A stretch of 55,120 nt of DNA, taken from Oscillospiraceae bacterium (lineage in GTDB: Bacteria; Bacillota; Clostridia; Oscillospirales; CAG-272). Of the stretch, positions 23,993 through 33,110 are shown piece after piece. The stretch is from NCBI GenBank assembly GCA_015064805.1, contig SVRN01000012.1, forward strand, positions 1 through 55,120. The letters are read 5' to 3'. The position numbers and the translations under genes were made by a program. The notes below the pieces were generated by a model that ran no database searches, had not been told where the DNA came from, and saw only the letters and a list, made by a program, of their open reading frames with translations. How positions within the stretch are numbered: position 1 is the first letter of the stretch; each line of letters opens with the position of its first letter.

Positions 23993-26900
23993 ATGACGTT
24001 ATTAACTCAAACCATTCGAGCGGATAAGGAATACGCCCAGCTGCTCGAAACGGCGACCAAGCAATTCAAAGCGCCGAAGACACTGCCCATTCTGATCAAT
24101 GGACTTTGCGAAGGCGCATCGGATGCCATGCTCGCCTCACTGCTTTGCGATCTGCCGCGCAAGGGATGCGCGCTGATCGTTTGCCCCGAGGAAAAGGAAT
24201 GCGTGCGCGTCAACGCCATGCTCCGGCGCTTTGGACAGCGCAGTGTCTTTTTCATCGGACGCGATTTTACGTTTTATAATATTACTGCCTCCCATGAGTA
24301 CGAGCATGAGAGGCTTGACGTGTTGTTTGGTCTCTTGAACGGAAGTCTGGATGCCGTTGTTACAACGCCTGACGCGGCGCTTGGTTATACCATTCCGCCC
24401 GATCGGCTGGCAGACTCCGTTTTGCGACTGAATTTCAACAGCATCGTTGATTTAAACGATCTGATCCGCAAGCTGATCGCCGCAGGCTACAGCCGCGCCG
24501 ACATGGTAGACGGCAAGGGACAGTTTGCCGTTCGCGGCGGTATCGTTGATATCTATCCGCCCAACGGACATTACACCGATGAGGACGGCCAAAAGCTGGA
24601 CGGTTCTATGGCGTTGCGTATTGAGCTGTTCGGCGATGAGATCGACCGCATGGGTCTTTTTGACGTTGAATCCCAACGCATCCACACTACGGTCATGAAC
24701 GTTGAGCTTCCGCCCGCGCGTGAGATTCTGATCAACGACGAGGTTCGTGACGCGCTCAAAAAGGCCATTTCGGCACAGTTCAAAACGCAGCACGACGAGG
24801 CTGTCGAACAGGAGCTGATCAAAGAAGGAGCCGCCGTTGAGCAAAGTCGTGCCGGCGGTGGAGATATTGCTTTTGCTGATAAATATATTTCCTTGATCTA
24901 TCCCGAGAAGACCAGTCTTCTTGATTATTTTACTGATCGAACTCCCACCTTTTTGCTGAAAACGAATAACATTTACGACCGCTTGAAGGCCTCGGAATGG
25001 CATCGAAATCAAACCATCGAAGAGCTGGTTCGCGGCGGTACGATTGCCCCGAAATATACGCAGTATTCCAAAGCCAATGCGGCGTTCGACGTATTTCTCG
25101 GTCAGAACGTAACCTTCCACGTTGACTCTATGTCCTATGGACTCTCGGGACAGCGTTTGGCGGGTATGTTCGGCTTCCGCTCCAAGCAAATGGTTTCTTA
25201 CGGCGATAATTTCACGTTGCTTGAAGAGGACCTTGCTTCTTATCTGTCGCAAAATTATCGCGTGATCCTGCTGGCGGAAAACGAAACGTATGCTCAAAAT
25301 CTGCACGGTATTCTGAACGATCACGGATTTGACGTATCGCTTGCCAAAACAGAAGACCTCTCGATTGAAAAAGTCAAAAAGGGAAGCGCTCTGATCGTAT
25401 GGCAGCAGCATCTGGCAGGCTTTGAATTGGTAACGCCTCGCATAGCCGTATTGTCAACCAATCCCGACACGCGGCGCGGTCATCTTGCCACGAGCGGAAA
25501 GATCAAAAGCAACAAAAAGAACAAATCTGCTTCGCAGGCGATTCTGTCGTATGCCGATCTTGAGGTTGGCGATTTCGTCGTGCACGAGAACTATGGTATC
25601 GGTCGTTACACCGGTATTGAAACCATGACGGTCGCAGGCGTAACGCGCGACTATATCGGTATTCAGTATGCTGGAAGCGATAAGCTGTTCCTGCCTACGG
25701 AAAAGCTGGACAAGGTATCGAAATACATCGGTTCTCACTCGGACGATGGCATGGTCAAGCTCTCAAAATTCGGCGGCGAGGCTTGGAACAGAACCAAGGC
25801 GCGCACCCGCGCATCGGTCAAAGAGATCGCCAAGGACCTGATCAAGCTGTATGCCGAGCGCAAGCGCCGTCCCGGCTTTGCTTTCCCACACGACGATGAA
25901 TTCCAGCGTAATTTTGACGCTGCGTTCGAATACGAAGAAACCGAAGGTCAGCTTCGCGCCGTCAACGACGTCAAGCGCGATATGACCTCGACCGCCCCGA
26001 TGGATCGTCTGCTTTGCGGTGACGTTGGCTTCGGCAAAACCGAGGTTGCTCTTCGTGCCGCGTACAAAGCCGTTCTGGGCGGCAAGCAGGTGGCTGTATT
26101 GGTTCCGACGACCATACTGGCACTTCAGCACTACCAGACATTTACCAGCCGTATGCGCGCTTTTGGCGTCCATGTGGACATGATCTCTCGTTTCCGCACA
26201 GCAAAAGAGCAGGAGCTGACACTTCGCCGTCTTAAGCGCGGTGAGGTCGACGTCCTGATCGGAACGCACCGTCTGATTGGCAAGGACGTCGCGTTCCACG
26301 ATCTCGGCCTGTTGATCGTCGACGAAGAACAGCGCTTCGGCGTTGCACAAAAGGAAAAGCTCAAGCAAATGGCCGGCAACGTTGACGTTCTTACGCTTTC
26401 GGCTACACCGATTCCTCGTACGCTGAATATGGCCATGGGTGGTCTTCGTGACATTTCGGTTCTGGACGAAGCGCCCGGAGATCGTCTGCCTGTACAGACC
26501 TACGTTTTGGAGGAAGACGAGCTTATTATCACCGAGGCGATCCGCAGAGAACTGCGTCGCGGCGGGCAGGTTTTCTATCTTCACAACATCGTTGAAACCA
26601 TTGACAGCGTTGCCTCGAAAATCGCCAAAGAAATTCCCGAGGCACGCATTACCGTGGCGCACGGTAAGATGGACAAAGATACGCTCGAGGGCATTTGGGA
26701 GCAAATGCTCGGCGGTGAGATCGACATTCTCGTCTGCACGACCATCATTGAAACGGGTGTTGACGTCGCCAACGCGAACACGCTAATTGTCGATAATGCG
26801 CACCGTTTAGGGCTTTCTCAGCTTCATCAGCTACGCGGCCGGGTCGGTCGTTCCTCACGCCGCGCATATGCATACTTCACCTATCCTAAATTCAAGGCCT

Positions 26901-27568
26901 TGCCCGAGATTGCACAAAAGCGTCTTGAGGCCATTCGCGATTATGCCGAGTTTGGCGCGGGCTTTAAGATCGCGCTTCGCGATATGGAGATCCGCGGTGC
27001 AGGCAATTTGCTTGGCACCGAACAGCACGGTCATATGGATGCCGTTGGCTACGATCTGTATATCAAACTGCTCAATCAGGCCGTTCTTGAAGAAAAGGGC
27101 GAGCCGATCAAGCCCGAGCCCGAATGCACCATTTCGGTCAATTTCGATGCATATATCCCCGACAGATACGTTCCTTATCCCGCACAACGTATGGAAATGT
27201 ACAAAAAGATTGCCATGATCGACACCGAGCAGGACCGAGACGATATCCTCGACGAGATGCTGGATCGCTATGGTGATATTCCCAAGGCAACTGAAAATCT
27301 CTTGAATATCGCACTCATTCGAGCCTACGGAAAGCGATGTGGTATCAAGCAGATCCGTCAGGAAGCGGATATCATTCAGTTCTATCCCGAAAAGATTGAC
27401 TTCGACGTATGGACCGAGTTGTCCGTGCTTTTCCCCGGTCGCCTGCGCATGGCAATGGCGGGCGAGCCACACCTAAATCTGAAGCTGAAATCCGGCGAGG
27501 ACGTATTGCCGTTTATTCACAAATTGTTTGAAAAATATATAGAAATTGCTCAACAAAACAACACGTGA
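23993..27568 (+). CDS. mfd: Transcription-repair coupling factor
   Basis: 1191 aa, full length. Mfd removes RNA polymerase stalled at DNA damage and recruits UvrA. UvrB-like N-terminal region (about 1-280), RNA-polymerase-interaction CarD-type domain (VGDFVVHENYGIGRYTGIE, about 525-590), then the RecG-like motor: Walker A CGDVGFGKTEVAL, DEEQ box IVDEEQRFGV, LSATPIPRTL, and RGRVGRS; the C-terminal D7/TRCF domain follows. Upstream neighbour pth, downstream a PrsA-like lipoprotein, a standard Firmicutes arrangement. Confidence 0.97.
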   Translation: MTLLTQTIRADKEYAQLLETATKQFKAPKTLPILINGLCEGASDAMLASLLCDLPRKGCALIVCPEEKECVRVNAMLRRFGQRSVFFIGRDFTFYNITASHEYEHERLDVLFGLLNGSLDAVVTTPDAALGYTIPPDRLADSVLRLNFNSIVDLNDLIRKLIAAGYSRADMVDGKGQFAVRGGIVDIYPPNGHYTDEDGQKLDGSMALRIELFGDEIDRMGLFDVESQRIHTTVMNVELPPAREILINDEVRDALKKAISAQFKTQHDEAVEQELIKEGAAVEQSRAGGGDIAFADKYISLIYPEKTSLLDYFTDRTPTFLLKTNNIYDRLKASEWHRNQTIEELVRGGTIAPKYTQYSKANAAFDVFLGQNVTFHVDSMSYGLSGQRLAGMFGFRSKQMVSYGDNFTLLEEDLASYLSQNYRVILLAENETYAQNLHGILNDHGFDVSLAKTEDLSIEKVKKGSALIVWQQHLAGFELVTPRIAVLSTNPDTRRGHLATSGKIKSNKKNKSASQAILSYADLEVGDFVVHENYGIGRYTGIETMTVAGVTRDYIGIQYAGSDKLFLPTEKLDKVSKYIGSHSDDGMVKLSKFGGEAWNRTKARTRASVKEIAKDLIKLYAERKRRPGFAFPHDDEFQRNFDAAFEYEETEGQLRAVNDVKRDMTSTAPMDRLLCGDVGFGKTEVALRAAYKAVLGGKQVAVLVPTTILALQHYQTFTSRMRAFGVHVDMISRFRTAKEQELTLRRLKRGEVDVLIGTHRLIGKDVAFHDLGLLIVDEEQRFGVAQKEKLKQMAGNVDVLTLSATPIPRTLNMAMGGLRDISVLDEAPGDRLPVQTYVLEEDELIITEAIRRELRRGGQVFYLHNIVETIDSVASKIAKEIPEARITVAHGKMDKDTLEGIWEQMLGGEIDILVCTTIIETGVDVANANTLIVDNAHRLGLSQLHQLRGRVGRSSRRAYAYFTYPKFKALPEIAQKRLEAIRDYAEFGAGFKIALRDMEIRGAGNLLGTEQHGHMDAVGYDLYIKLLNQAVLEEKGEPIKPEPECTISVNFDAYIPDRYVPYPAQRMEMYKKIAMIDTEQDRDDILDEMLDRYGDIPKATENLLNIALIRAYGKRCGIKQIRQEADIIQFYPEKIDFDVWTELSVLFPGRLRMAMAGEPHLNLKLKSGEDVLPFIHKLFEKYIEIAQQNNT

Positions 27569-27621
27569 AAGCGATATAATGAAAGGGAAGACCTAACCAT
27601 AAGAAAGGTATATCAAACAAC

Positions 27622-28911
27622 ATGAAGTTTAAAAGAGTATTGCTGCGTATTACGCTTTGCATCATATCACTGGTGCTTGTACTTACTGCTGTTGTCGGTT
27701 GCTCGTCCAAGGGCAAAACGCTCATGCAGATCGGCAAGCAAGAGCTCACAGTCAACATGTACGAGCTTTTGCTTTCCCGCATGAAAGGAACGCTTACCTA
27801 CAACAACTATCCAACCGACTCGGAATCTTTTTGGGATACCATCATCAGCACGCAGGGTGCGACCTATAACGATTATTTTTGTCTTTCCATGCAACAAGAA
27901 GCAAAAATGATGCTGATCAAGCTGTATTTGTTTGAGGAAGTTTACAAGTTGACCTTGCCCGAAAAGTATTATGCGGAAATTGATGAATATATCAACGATG
28001 CGTTGGAGCTGATTCACGACGGCTCAAAAACCGCCTTTAACAAAGAGCTTTCGCTCTACGGCGTTAACATCGATATGCTTCGGGAAAATTACATCATCGA
28101 GGATAAAATTGAGCATCTCAAATCCCATATTTCCTCTCAGACGGGCGACGCGGCAAGAGATGAGTATTATAATGAAAACTACGTCCGCTTTCGTCAGATT
28201 CTGCTTCCGCTTTATAATTATTTGTATGTAGCCGATGAAAACGGCGACACCGTCTATTATCACGAGGGAACCGAACGCGTTTATTATGACACAACCGGAT
28301 CCACCAAAACGGGTACAGACGGCAAGCTCATTGTTGATGAAAACGGTGATACGATCTACTATACCGAAGAGGGAAGAATCGCCTACAACACAAGCAAAGG
28401 CGTAACGCGGGGAATTGACAAAGACAACGACGGCTACACCGACTACGTTATGCTTGATAAGGAAAGTGCAACCATTGTAAAGGATCAGGCCAATAAGCTC
28501 ATGGAAGTCATCCAGGCGGGCGACTTCAGCACGTTTGAGGACTATGGCGAAAAGCTGTCTGAAAAAGAACTCTGGAACGCGTATCCTAACGGTATTTACA
28601 TTAACAAAAACAAGAATTACTCCATCGCCTATCTGGACGATATTCAAAAGGCACTGACCAATATGGCAGTCGGCGACGTTCAGGTGATCGAGGCCGATAA
28701 CGCATACCATCTGATCATGAAATACCAGGCGGAGGAGCAAGCTTATAAAAACAAAGCGAATCAAGATTGGTTCGAGGAATTTGAGGACGAGGTTGTCACC
28801 GATATTTTAAACGCCATGTGCCAAAAGTATTTGGAGCAGGTAACCGTCGACGAGAAGGCACTTGCAGAGGCAATGGACATGAAGTCAGTCGGTGCAAATA
28901 CCGATTATTGA
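27622..28911 (+). CDS. PrsA/SurA-like foldase lipoprotein with split parvulin domain
   Basis: 429 aa, lipoprotein signal with lipobox AVVGC (Cys 27). A SurA-type N-terminal chaperone region (about 30-180) is followed by the beginning of a parvulin peptidyl-prolyl isomerase fold (YYNENYVRFRQILLP). The domain is interrupted by about 75 residues with repeats GDTVYYHEG / GDTIYYTEEG and a calcium-loop-like DKDNDGYTD, then resumes (ANKLMEVIQAGDFSTFEDYGEKLS ... MAVGDVQVIEADNAYHLIMKY). It probably helps exported proteins fold at the outer face. It follows mfd by 53 bp. Confidence 0.82.
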   Translation: MKFKRVLLRITLCIISLVLVLTAVVGCSSKGKTLMQIGKQELTVNMYELLLSRMKGTLTYNNYPTDSESFWDTIISTQGATYNDYFCLSMQQEAKMMLIKLYLFEEVYKLTLPEKYYAEIDEYINDALELIHDGSKTAFNKELSLYGVNIDMLRENYIIEDKIEHLKSHISSQTGDAARDEYYNENYVRFRQILLPLYNYLYVADENGDTVYYHEGTERVYYDTTGSTKTGTDGKLIVDENGDTIYYTEEGRIAYNTSKGVTRGIDKDNDGYTDYVMLDKESATIVKDQANKLMEVIQAGDFSTFEDYGEKLSEKELWNAYPNGIYINKNKNYSIAYLDDIQKALTNMAVGDVQVIEADNAYHLIMKYQAEEQAYKNKANQDWFEEFEDEVVTDILNAMCQKYLEQVTVDEKALAEAMDMKSVGANTDY

Positions 28912-28925
28912 TTTTTCACTTCTGC

Positions 28926-28954
28926 TTGACAACTCTTCCATAAAGTGGTATAAT
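28926..28954 (+). promoter_or_regulatory. Promoter of the pnuC leader
   Basis: TTGACA 28926-28931, 17-bp spacer, TATAAT 28949-28954. Confidence 0.88.
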
Positions 28955-28960
28955 CAATCC

Positions 28961-29057
28961 AAAGAAAATACATGCTGCCACCGGGTAGCTGAATGCAAAA
29001 AAGCATTCGTCATCACATCGTTAGGTCTTAGAAGATGTGTGACGGATGCTTTTTTTA
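28961..29057 (+). promoter_or_regulatory. Candidate riboswitch/attenuator leader of pnuC
   Basis: Short leader with three mutually dependent stems. GCTGCC (28974-28979) pairs with GGTAGC (28984-28989). GAATGC (28991-28996) pairs across AAAAAA with GCATTC (29003-29008). GCATTC also starts a longer stem, 29003-29019 with 29034-29049, followed by seven T, a strong terminator. The antiterminator GAATGC/GCATTC and the terminator are exclusive, as in a transcription attenuator. An aptamer of only about 35-40 nt would precede it. I do not recognise preQ1 or NAD classes in it. Confidence 0.6.
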
Positions 29058-29067
29058 GGAGAATGAT

Positions 29068-29766
29068 ATGAAATTCAAAAATCCGTTTTCAACGTTAACA
29101 AAATTTGAGTGGGGCCTTTGGGCAGCTTCCTCTTTGATCGTCATTTTGTCTCATTTGCTCTCTCCTCAAAGGGATATTCTGTCCGTAATTGCTTCGTTAA
29201 TTGGTGCAACCGCTCTGATATTTGTGGCGAAGGGTCATGTCCTCGGTCAAATGCTAACTATCGTTTTTGCCATTTTTTACGGTGTGATATCCTTTCAGTT
29301 TCAATATTACGGTGAGGTCATCACTTACGTATGCATGAGCGCACCGATGGCACTTCTCGCAACTATTGCCTGGATTAAAAACCCTTATCAACAATCCGAA
29401 GAAGTTGCCGTCAACCATCTCTCCGCTCGCGTGATTGGGTGCTTGATCGGCTTGACGGTTGCCGTTACCATCGCCTTTTATTTCATTCTTGGCGCACTTG
29501 GGACGGCCAACCTTTTGGTCAGCACTATATCGGTTACAACCAGCTTTCTTGCCGCCTCACTGACCTTCTTACGCAGCCCGTATTACGCGCTGGCCTATGC
29601 AGCGAATGATATCGTGCTGATCATTCTTTGGATCTTAGCATCGATAACTGATATATCTTATCTTTGTATGATCATATGCTTCGTCATGTTTTTGGCCAAC
29701 GATCTGTACGGTTTTATCAACTGGAGACGCATGGAAAAACGCCAAAGCGAGGGAAGCATGCAATAA
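29068..29766 (+). CDS. pnuC: PnuC-family vitamin/nucleoside transporter
   Basis: 232 aa with about seven to eight membrane helices. PnuC proteins passively import nicotinamide riboside; paralogues carry thiamine, riboflavin or deoxynucleosides, so the substrate is not certain. Family features: LSVIASLIGATALIFVAKGHVLGQ (split around residues 35-58), FAIFYGVISFQFQYYGEVITY, and AYAANDIVLIILWILASI, FLANDLYGFINWRRME near the C terminus. AGGAG precedes ATG. The attenuator leader upstream suggests feedback by the transported metabolite. Confidence 0.88.
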   Translation: MKFKNPFSTLTKFEWGLWAASSLIVILSHLLSPQRDILSVIASLIGATALIFVAKGHVLGQMLTIVFAIFYGVISFQFQYYGEVITYVCMSAPMALLATIAWIKNPYQQSEEVAVNHLSARVIGCLIGLTVAVTIAFYFILGALGTANLLVSTISVTTSFLAASLTFLRSPYYALAYAANDIVLIILWILASITDISYLCMIICFVMFLANDLYGFINWRRMEKRQSEGSMQ

Positions 29767-29802
29767 AAGCGGGATTTTTGCAAAAAAAATGCTTACGATG
29801 CC

Positions 29803-29831
29803 TTGACAAAACGAATGTAAATGGATATAAT
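29803..29831 (+). promoter_or_regulatory. Promoter of the lysine operon
   Basis: TTGACA 29803-29808, 17-bp spacer, TATAAT 29826-29831. Confidence 0.88.
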
Positions 29832-29841
29832 AGATAAAAAT

Positions 29842-29997
29842 GATAGAGGCGCGCATGACAAGAGTATCGTCCGTGTGATAATCTTCGCAGGATGTTGCGG
29901 ACGAAAAAGGGGATTGCGCCGAAGGCGGCGAGCGAGCGCTTGCCTGGTAACTCGAAGAAGATTCGTTTTACTGTCGCAAATCTGCGGAGAGCTATCG
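29842..29997 (+). promoter_or_regulatory. Lysine (L-box) riboswitch
   Basis: Conserved blocks in order: AGAGGCGCGC, CAAGAGTAT, GCCGAAGG, TGGTAA, ACTGTCG and GCGGAGAGCTATC; closing stem GATAG (29842-29846) with CTATC (29992-29996). It lies between promoter and dapA, so lysine should repress the dapA-dapB-lysA transcript. Confidence 0.93.
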
Positions 29998-30056
29998 AAT
30001 GATACGAATTTGTCCAACGTATGCTTATACGAGCTGTGCGGATATTCGGATGTTAC

Positions 30057-30098
30057 GGTAGCCGATTCGTAAGAATTGGCGCTATTTTTTTGCAAAAC
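30057..30098 (+). terminator. L-box expression-platform terminator
   Basis: Stem TAGCCGATTC with GAATTGGCGCTA (GU pairs and a 2-nt bulge), then TTTTTTT. Confidence 0.72.
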
Positions 30099-30124
30099 AC
30101 CAAGATCAGAAAGGAAGCAAGAAA

Positions 30125-31027
30125 ATGAAAACCCACACGATTTTTGAAGGAGCAGCCACCGCGCTGGTCACCCCTTTAACCCCAGAAGGAATTGACTATA
30201 CCGCATTTGGTAAACTGATCGACTGGCAGATCGACAGCGGTATTGACGCACTGGTTATTTGCGGCACGACTGGTGAATCGTCCACGCTAACCGACGAAGA
30301 GCACCGCGAGGCTATCCGCTTTGCCGTTGAGCGCGCCAACAAGAGAGTTCCCATCATCGCCGGAACGGGCTCCAACGATACCGATTACGCCATCGATCTG
30401 ACTCGCTTTTCCAGCGAAGTTGGCGCTGACGCCATGCTGGTCGTCACCCCTTATTACAACAAGGCCACCCAAAAGGGTCTGATCCGTATGTACGAAACGA
30501 TCGCGGATGCAAGTACCAAACCCTTGATTCTGTATAACGTACCATCGCGCACCGGTGTCTCCATTGAGCCTTCCACCTACGTAGCATTGGCAGATCATCC
30601 CAATATTGCAGCTATCAAGGAAGCCAACGGCAATATTTCCAAGATCGTAGAAACAGCCGCGCTGGTAGGGGACAAGCTGGATCTTTATTCCGGCAACGAC
30701 GACCAGATCGTTCCTATCATGTCCGTCGGCGGCAAAGGCGTCATCTCCGTTCTTTCCAACCTTGTACCGCGCGAAACCTCCGAAATGTGCCACGCATTCT
30801 TAAGAGGCGATATTCGTGGAAGTATGCAGATGCAAGCAAAGTACCTGCCGCTGATCAACGCATTGTTCAGCGAGGTCAATCCCATCCCCGTCAAGGCGGC
30901 AATGAGCGCCATGGGCTTCTGTGAGAACTACCTGCGCTTGCCCCTCACTCCCATGGAGGATGCACACCGCGCCGTATTGCTGGATTGTATGAGAAGCCAC
31001 GGCCTGATCGGAGAGAACGTAAGATGA
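30125..31027 (+). CDS. dapA: 4-hydroxy-tetrahydrodipicolinate synthase
   Basis: 300 aa. It condenses pyruvate with aspartate semialdehyde, the first step specific to lysine and diaminopimelate. Signature GTTGESSTLTDEEH (about 45-58), YNVPSRTGVSI with the catalytic Tyr (about 138), and the Schiff-base Lys in AAIKEANGN (about 165). Its TGA overlaps the dapB start (ATGA), so the pair is translationally coupled. Control is by the lysine riboswitch upstream. Confidence 0.97.
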   Translation: MKTHTIFEGAATALVTPLTPEGIDYTAFGKLIDWQIDSGIDALVICGTTGESSTLTDEEHREAIRFAVERANKRVPIIAGTGSNDTDYAIDLTRFSSEVGADAMLVVTPYYNKATQKGLIRMYETIADASTKPLILYNVPSRTGVSIEPSTYVALADHPNIAAIKEANGNISKIVETAALVGDKLDLYSGNDDQIVPIMSVGGKGVISVLSNLVPRETSEMCHAFLRGDIRGSMQMQAKYLPLINALFSEVNPIPVKAAMSAMGFCENYLRLPLTPMEDAHRAVLLDCMRSHGLIGENVR

Positions 31028-31764
31028 GAATTATTGTAAACGGTGCTTGCGGGCGCATGGGTAAAGAGGTCGTTGCCGCAGCGCAAAACGGTTATCAGAA
31101 CGCTGAGCTTGCTGCTGCCTGCGACGTAATTCGCCCTGAGCTGAATTGCCCGTGCTATACCAATTTGTCCGATATTATCGAGGATTGCGACGTGTTGATC
31201 GACTTCTCGCATCACGGCGCGACCAAAACCGTTTTGGATTTTGCGTTGCTTCACGGTATCCCTGCCGTCGTTGCAACGACGGGACAGACGGAAGATGAAA
31301 AGCAGCTGATCGAACAAGCCGCAAAGCAAATTCCCGTATTTTATGCAGGGAATATGTCCATCGGCATCGCACTACTCGTTTCACTGGTCAAAACCGCTGT
31401 TCAAACGTTTCCCGACGCTGACGTTGAGATTGTTGAAACGCATCATAACCAAAAGCTGGACGTTCCCAGCGGAACCGCGCTGATGATCGCACATGGCGTA
31501 GAGCAGGCAAGAGAGAATTCTACGCTTTGCATAGGAAGACACGAAAACGGCAAGCGGCCTGCAGGTGAGGTAGGCATCCATTCGATCCGCATGGGCAAGG
31601 TCGTCGGTATTCACGAGGTCCACATCAATACGGGCTCGCAGACCATCACACTCAAGCACGAGGCTCATAGCCGCGCACTATTTGCTGAGGGTGCATTGCA
31701 CGCCGCCGCCTTCGTCTGTGACAAGCCCGCAGGCTTGTATTCGTTGCAAGATCTGTTCGTTTAA
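31024..31764 (+). CDS. dapB: 4-hydroxy-tetrahydrodipicolinate reductase
   Basis: 246 aa from ATG 31024, overlapping dapA by 4 bp. It reduces the DapA product with NAD(P)H. N-terminal Rossmann motif VNGACGRMGKEV (about 5-16), ATTGQT (about 83-88), and active-site block EIVETHHNQKLDVPSGTA with the catalytic His and Lys. The C terminus LYSLQDLF is typical. Confidence 0.97.
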   Translation: MRIIVNGACGRMGKEVVAAAQNGYQNAELAAACDVIRPELNCPCYTNLSDIIEDCDVLIDFSHHGATKTVLDFALLHGIPAVVATTGQTEDEKQLIEQAAKQIPVFYAGNMSIGIALLVSLVKTAVQTFPDADVEIVETHHNQKLDVPSGTALMIAHGVEQARENSTLCIGRHENGKRPAGEVGIHSIRMGKVVGIHEVHINTGSQTITLKHEAHSRALFAEGALHAAAFVCDKPAGLYSLQDLFV

Positions 31765-31778
31765 GAGAGGAATTTGAT

Positions 31779-33074
31779 ATGATCTGTAATAATCTTTCGG
31801 TCAACGAGGTCGGGCATCTTTGCTTTGCCGGCCGTGACGTCACGGAGCTGGCACAAAAATACGCCACGCCGTTGTATCTTCTGGACGAGGACAAAATTCG
31901 CGAAAAATGTCGCATTTATACAAAGGCCATGAAGACCTCGTTTGGTGAAGAAGCATTACCTCTGTATGCGGGAAAAGCTTTGTGCATCAAGGATATTTAC
32001 CGTATTATGCGCGAGGAGGGAATGGGCATTGACGTCGTTTCCTCGGGCGAGATCTTCACGGCAAGCCAAGGCGGCTTTCCTATGGAACGCGCCTATTTCC
32101 ACGGAAATAACAAGACGGACGCCGACGTAGCCTATGCAATGGATGCAGGTGTCGGTTATTTCGTGTGCGACAATGAGGAAGAGCTGTTCGCCATTGAACA
32201 GGCTGCTAAAGCGCGCGGTATGATTCAGAAAATTCTGATCCGCGTCGCGCCCGGAATTGATCCTCACACGCACAAGGCCATTTCTACGGGTAGCATCGAC
32301 TCCAAATTCGGTGCCGCAATCGAGACCGGACAAGCCGGGGAATTGACTGCGCTTGCACTGCAACAACCCCACGTTTCGCTTGAAGGCTATCATTGCCACA
32401 TCGGCTCTCAGATCTTTGAGACTGAGCCATTTGTGGATGCGGCCGCAATTATGATCCAGTTCATCGCAACCGTTCGCGAATATCTCGGATACACCGCAAA
32501 GGAATTGAATCTTGGCGGTGGCATGGCCGTTCGCTACTTAGAAGACCATCCCAACATTGATTACGCAAATAACATCGCGGTGATTGCGGATAAAATGAAA
32601 CACATTTGCGCGCATTACGATCTTCCCATGCCGCGTGTTCGCATGGAGCCCGGTCGCAGCATCGTTGCCGACGCAGGTATGACGCTTTATACCGTTGGAA
32701 CGCTTAAAACCATACCGAATTTCCGCAGTTACGTATCGATCGACGGCGGTATGCCCGATAATCCTCGCTACGCGCTGTACGAATCTCCGTACACGGTCGT
32801 TACGGCCAATCGCATGAACGATGACAAAGACACCGTTTGTACGATCGCAGGGCGTTGCTGTGAGAGCGGAGACCTGATTCAAGAAGGTGTAAAGCTGCCC
32901 AAGCCGCAGCGCGGAGATATCCTCGCAGTGCTGACAACAGGCGCGTACAATTATTCCATGGCATCGAATTATAACCGAATTCCCAGACCCGCCATGGTCC
33001 GTCTTTGCGGTGGAGAAGATCAGCTGATCCTGCGCCGCGAAACCTTTGAGGACTTGATCAAAAATGAAATTTAA
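31779..33074 (+). CDS. lysA: Diaminopimelate decarboxylase
   Basis: 431 aa, PLP enzyme of fold type III converting meso-diaminopimelate to lysine. PLP lysine in LYAGKALC (about residue 66), substrate and phosphate loops CHIGSQI, LNLGGGMAVRY and MEPGRSIVADAG, and active-site Cys-Glu in GRCCESGD. It lies 14 bp after dapB and closes the operon before a strong terminator. Confidence 0.97.
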   Translation: MICNNLSVNEVGHLCFAGRDVTELAQKYATPLYLLDEDKIREKCRIYTKAMKTSFGEEALPLYAGKALCIKDIYRIMREEGMGIDVVSSGEIFTASQGGFPMERAYFHGNNKTDADVAYAMDAGVGYFVCDNEEELFAIEQAAKARGMIQKILIRVAPGIDPHTHKAISTGSIDSKFGAAIETGQAGELTALALQQPHVSLEGYHCHIGSQIFETEPFVDAAAIMIQFIATVREYLGYTAKELNLGGGMAVRYLEDHPNIDYANNIAVIADKMKHICAHYDLPMPRVRMEPGRSIVADAGMTLYTVGTLKTIPNFRSYVSIDGGMPDNPRYALYESPYTVVTANRMNDDKDTVCTIAGRCCESGDLIQEGVKLPKPQRGDILAVLTTGAYNYSMASNYNRIPRPAMVRLCGGEDQLILRRETFEDLIKNEI

Positions 33075-33075
33075 C

Positions 33076-33106
33076 AAAAAAGAACCCGATGATCGGGTTC
33101 TTTTTT
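33076..33106. terminator. Bidirectional terminator after lysA
   Basis: AAAAAGAACCCGA/TCGGGTTCTTTTT, loop TGA; it serves lysA and the converging DUF624 gene. Confidence 0.92.
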
Positions 33107-33110
33107 GTAT

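Noticed and set aside
28961-29002. preQ1-I riboswitch before pnuC
   Set aside because: The P1/L1 signature and the A-rich tail with CTA are not present in the required order.
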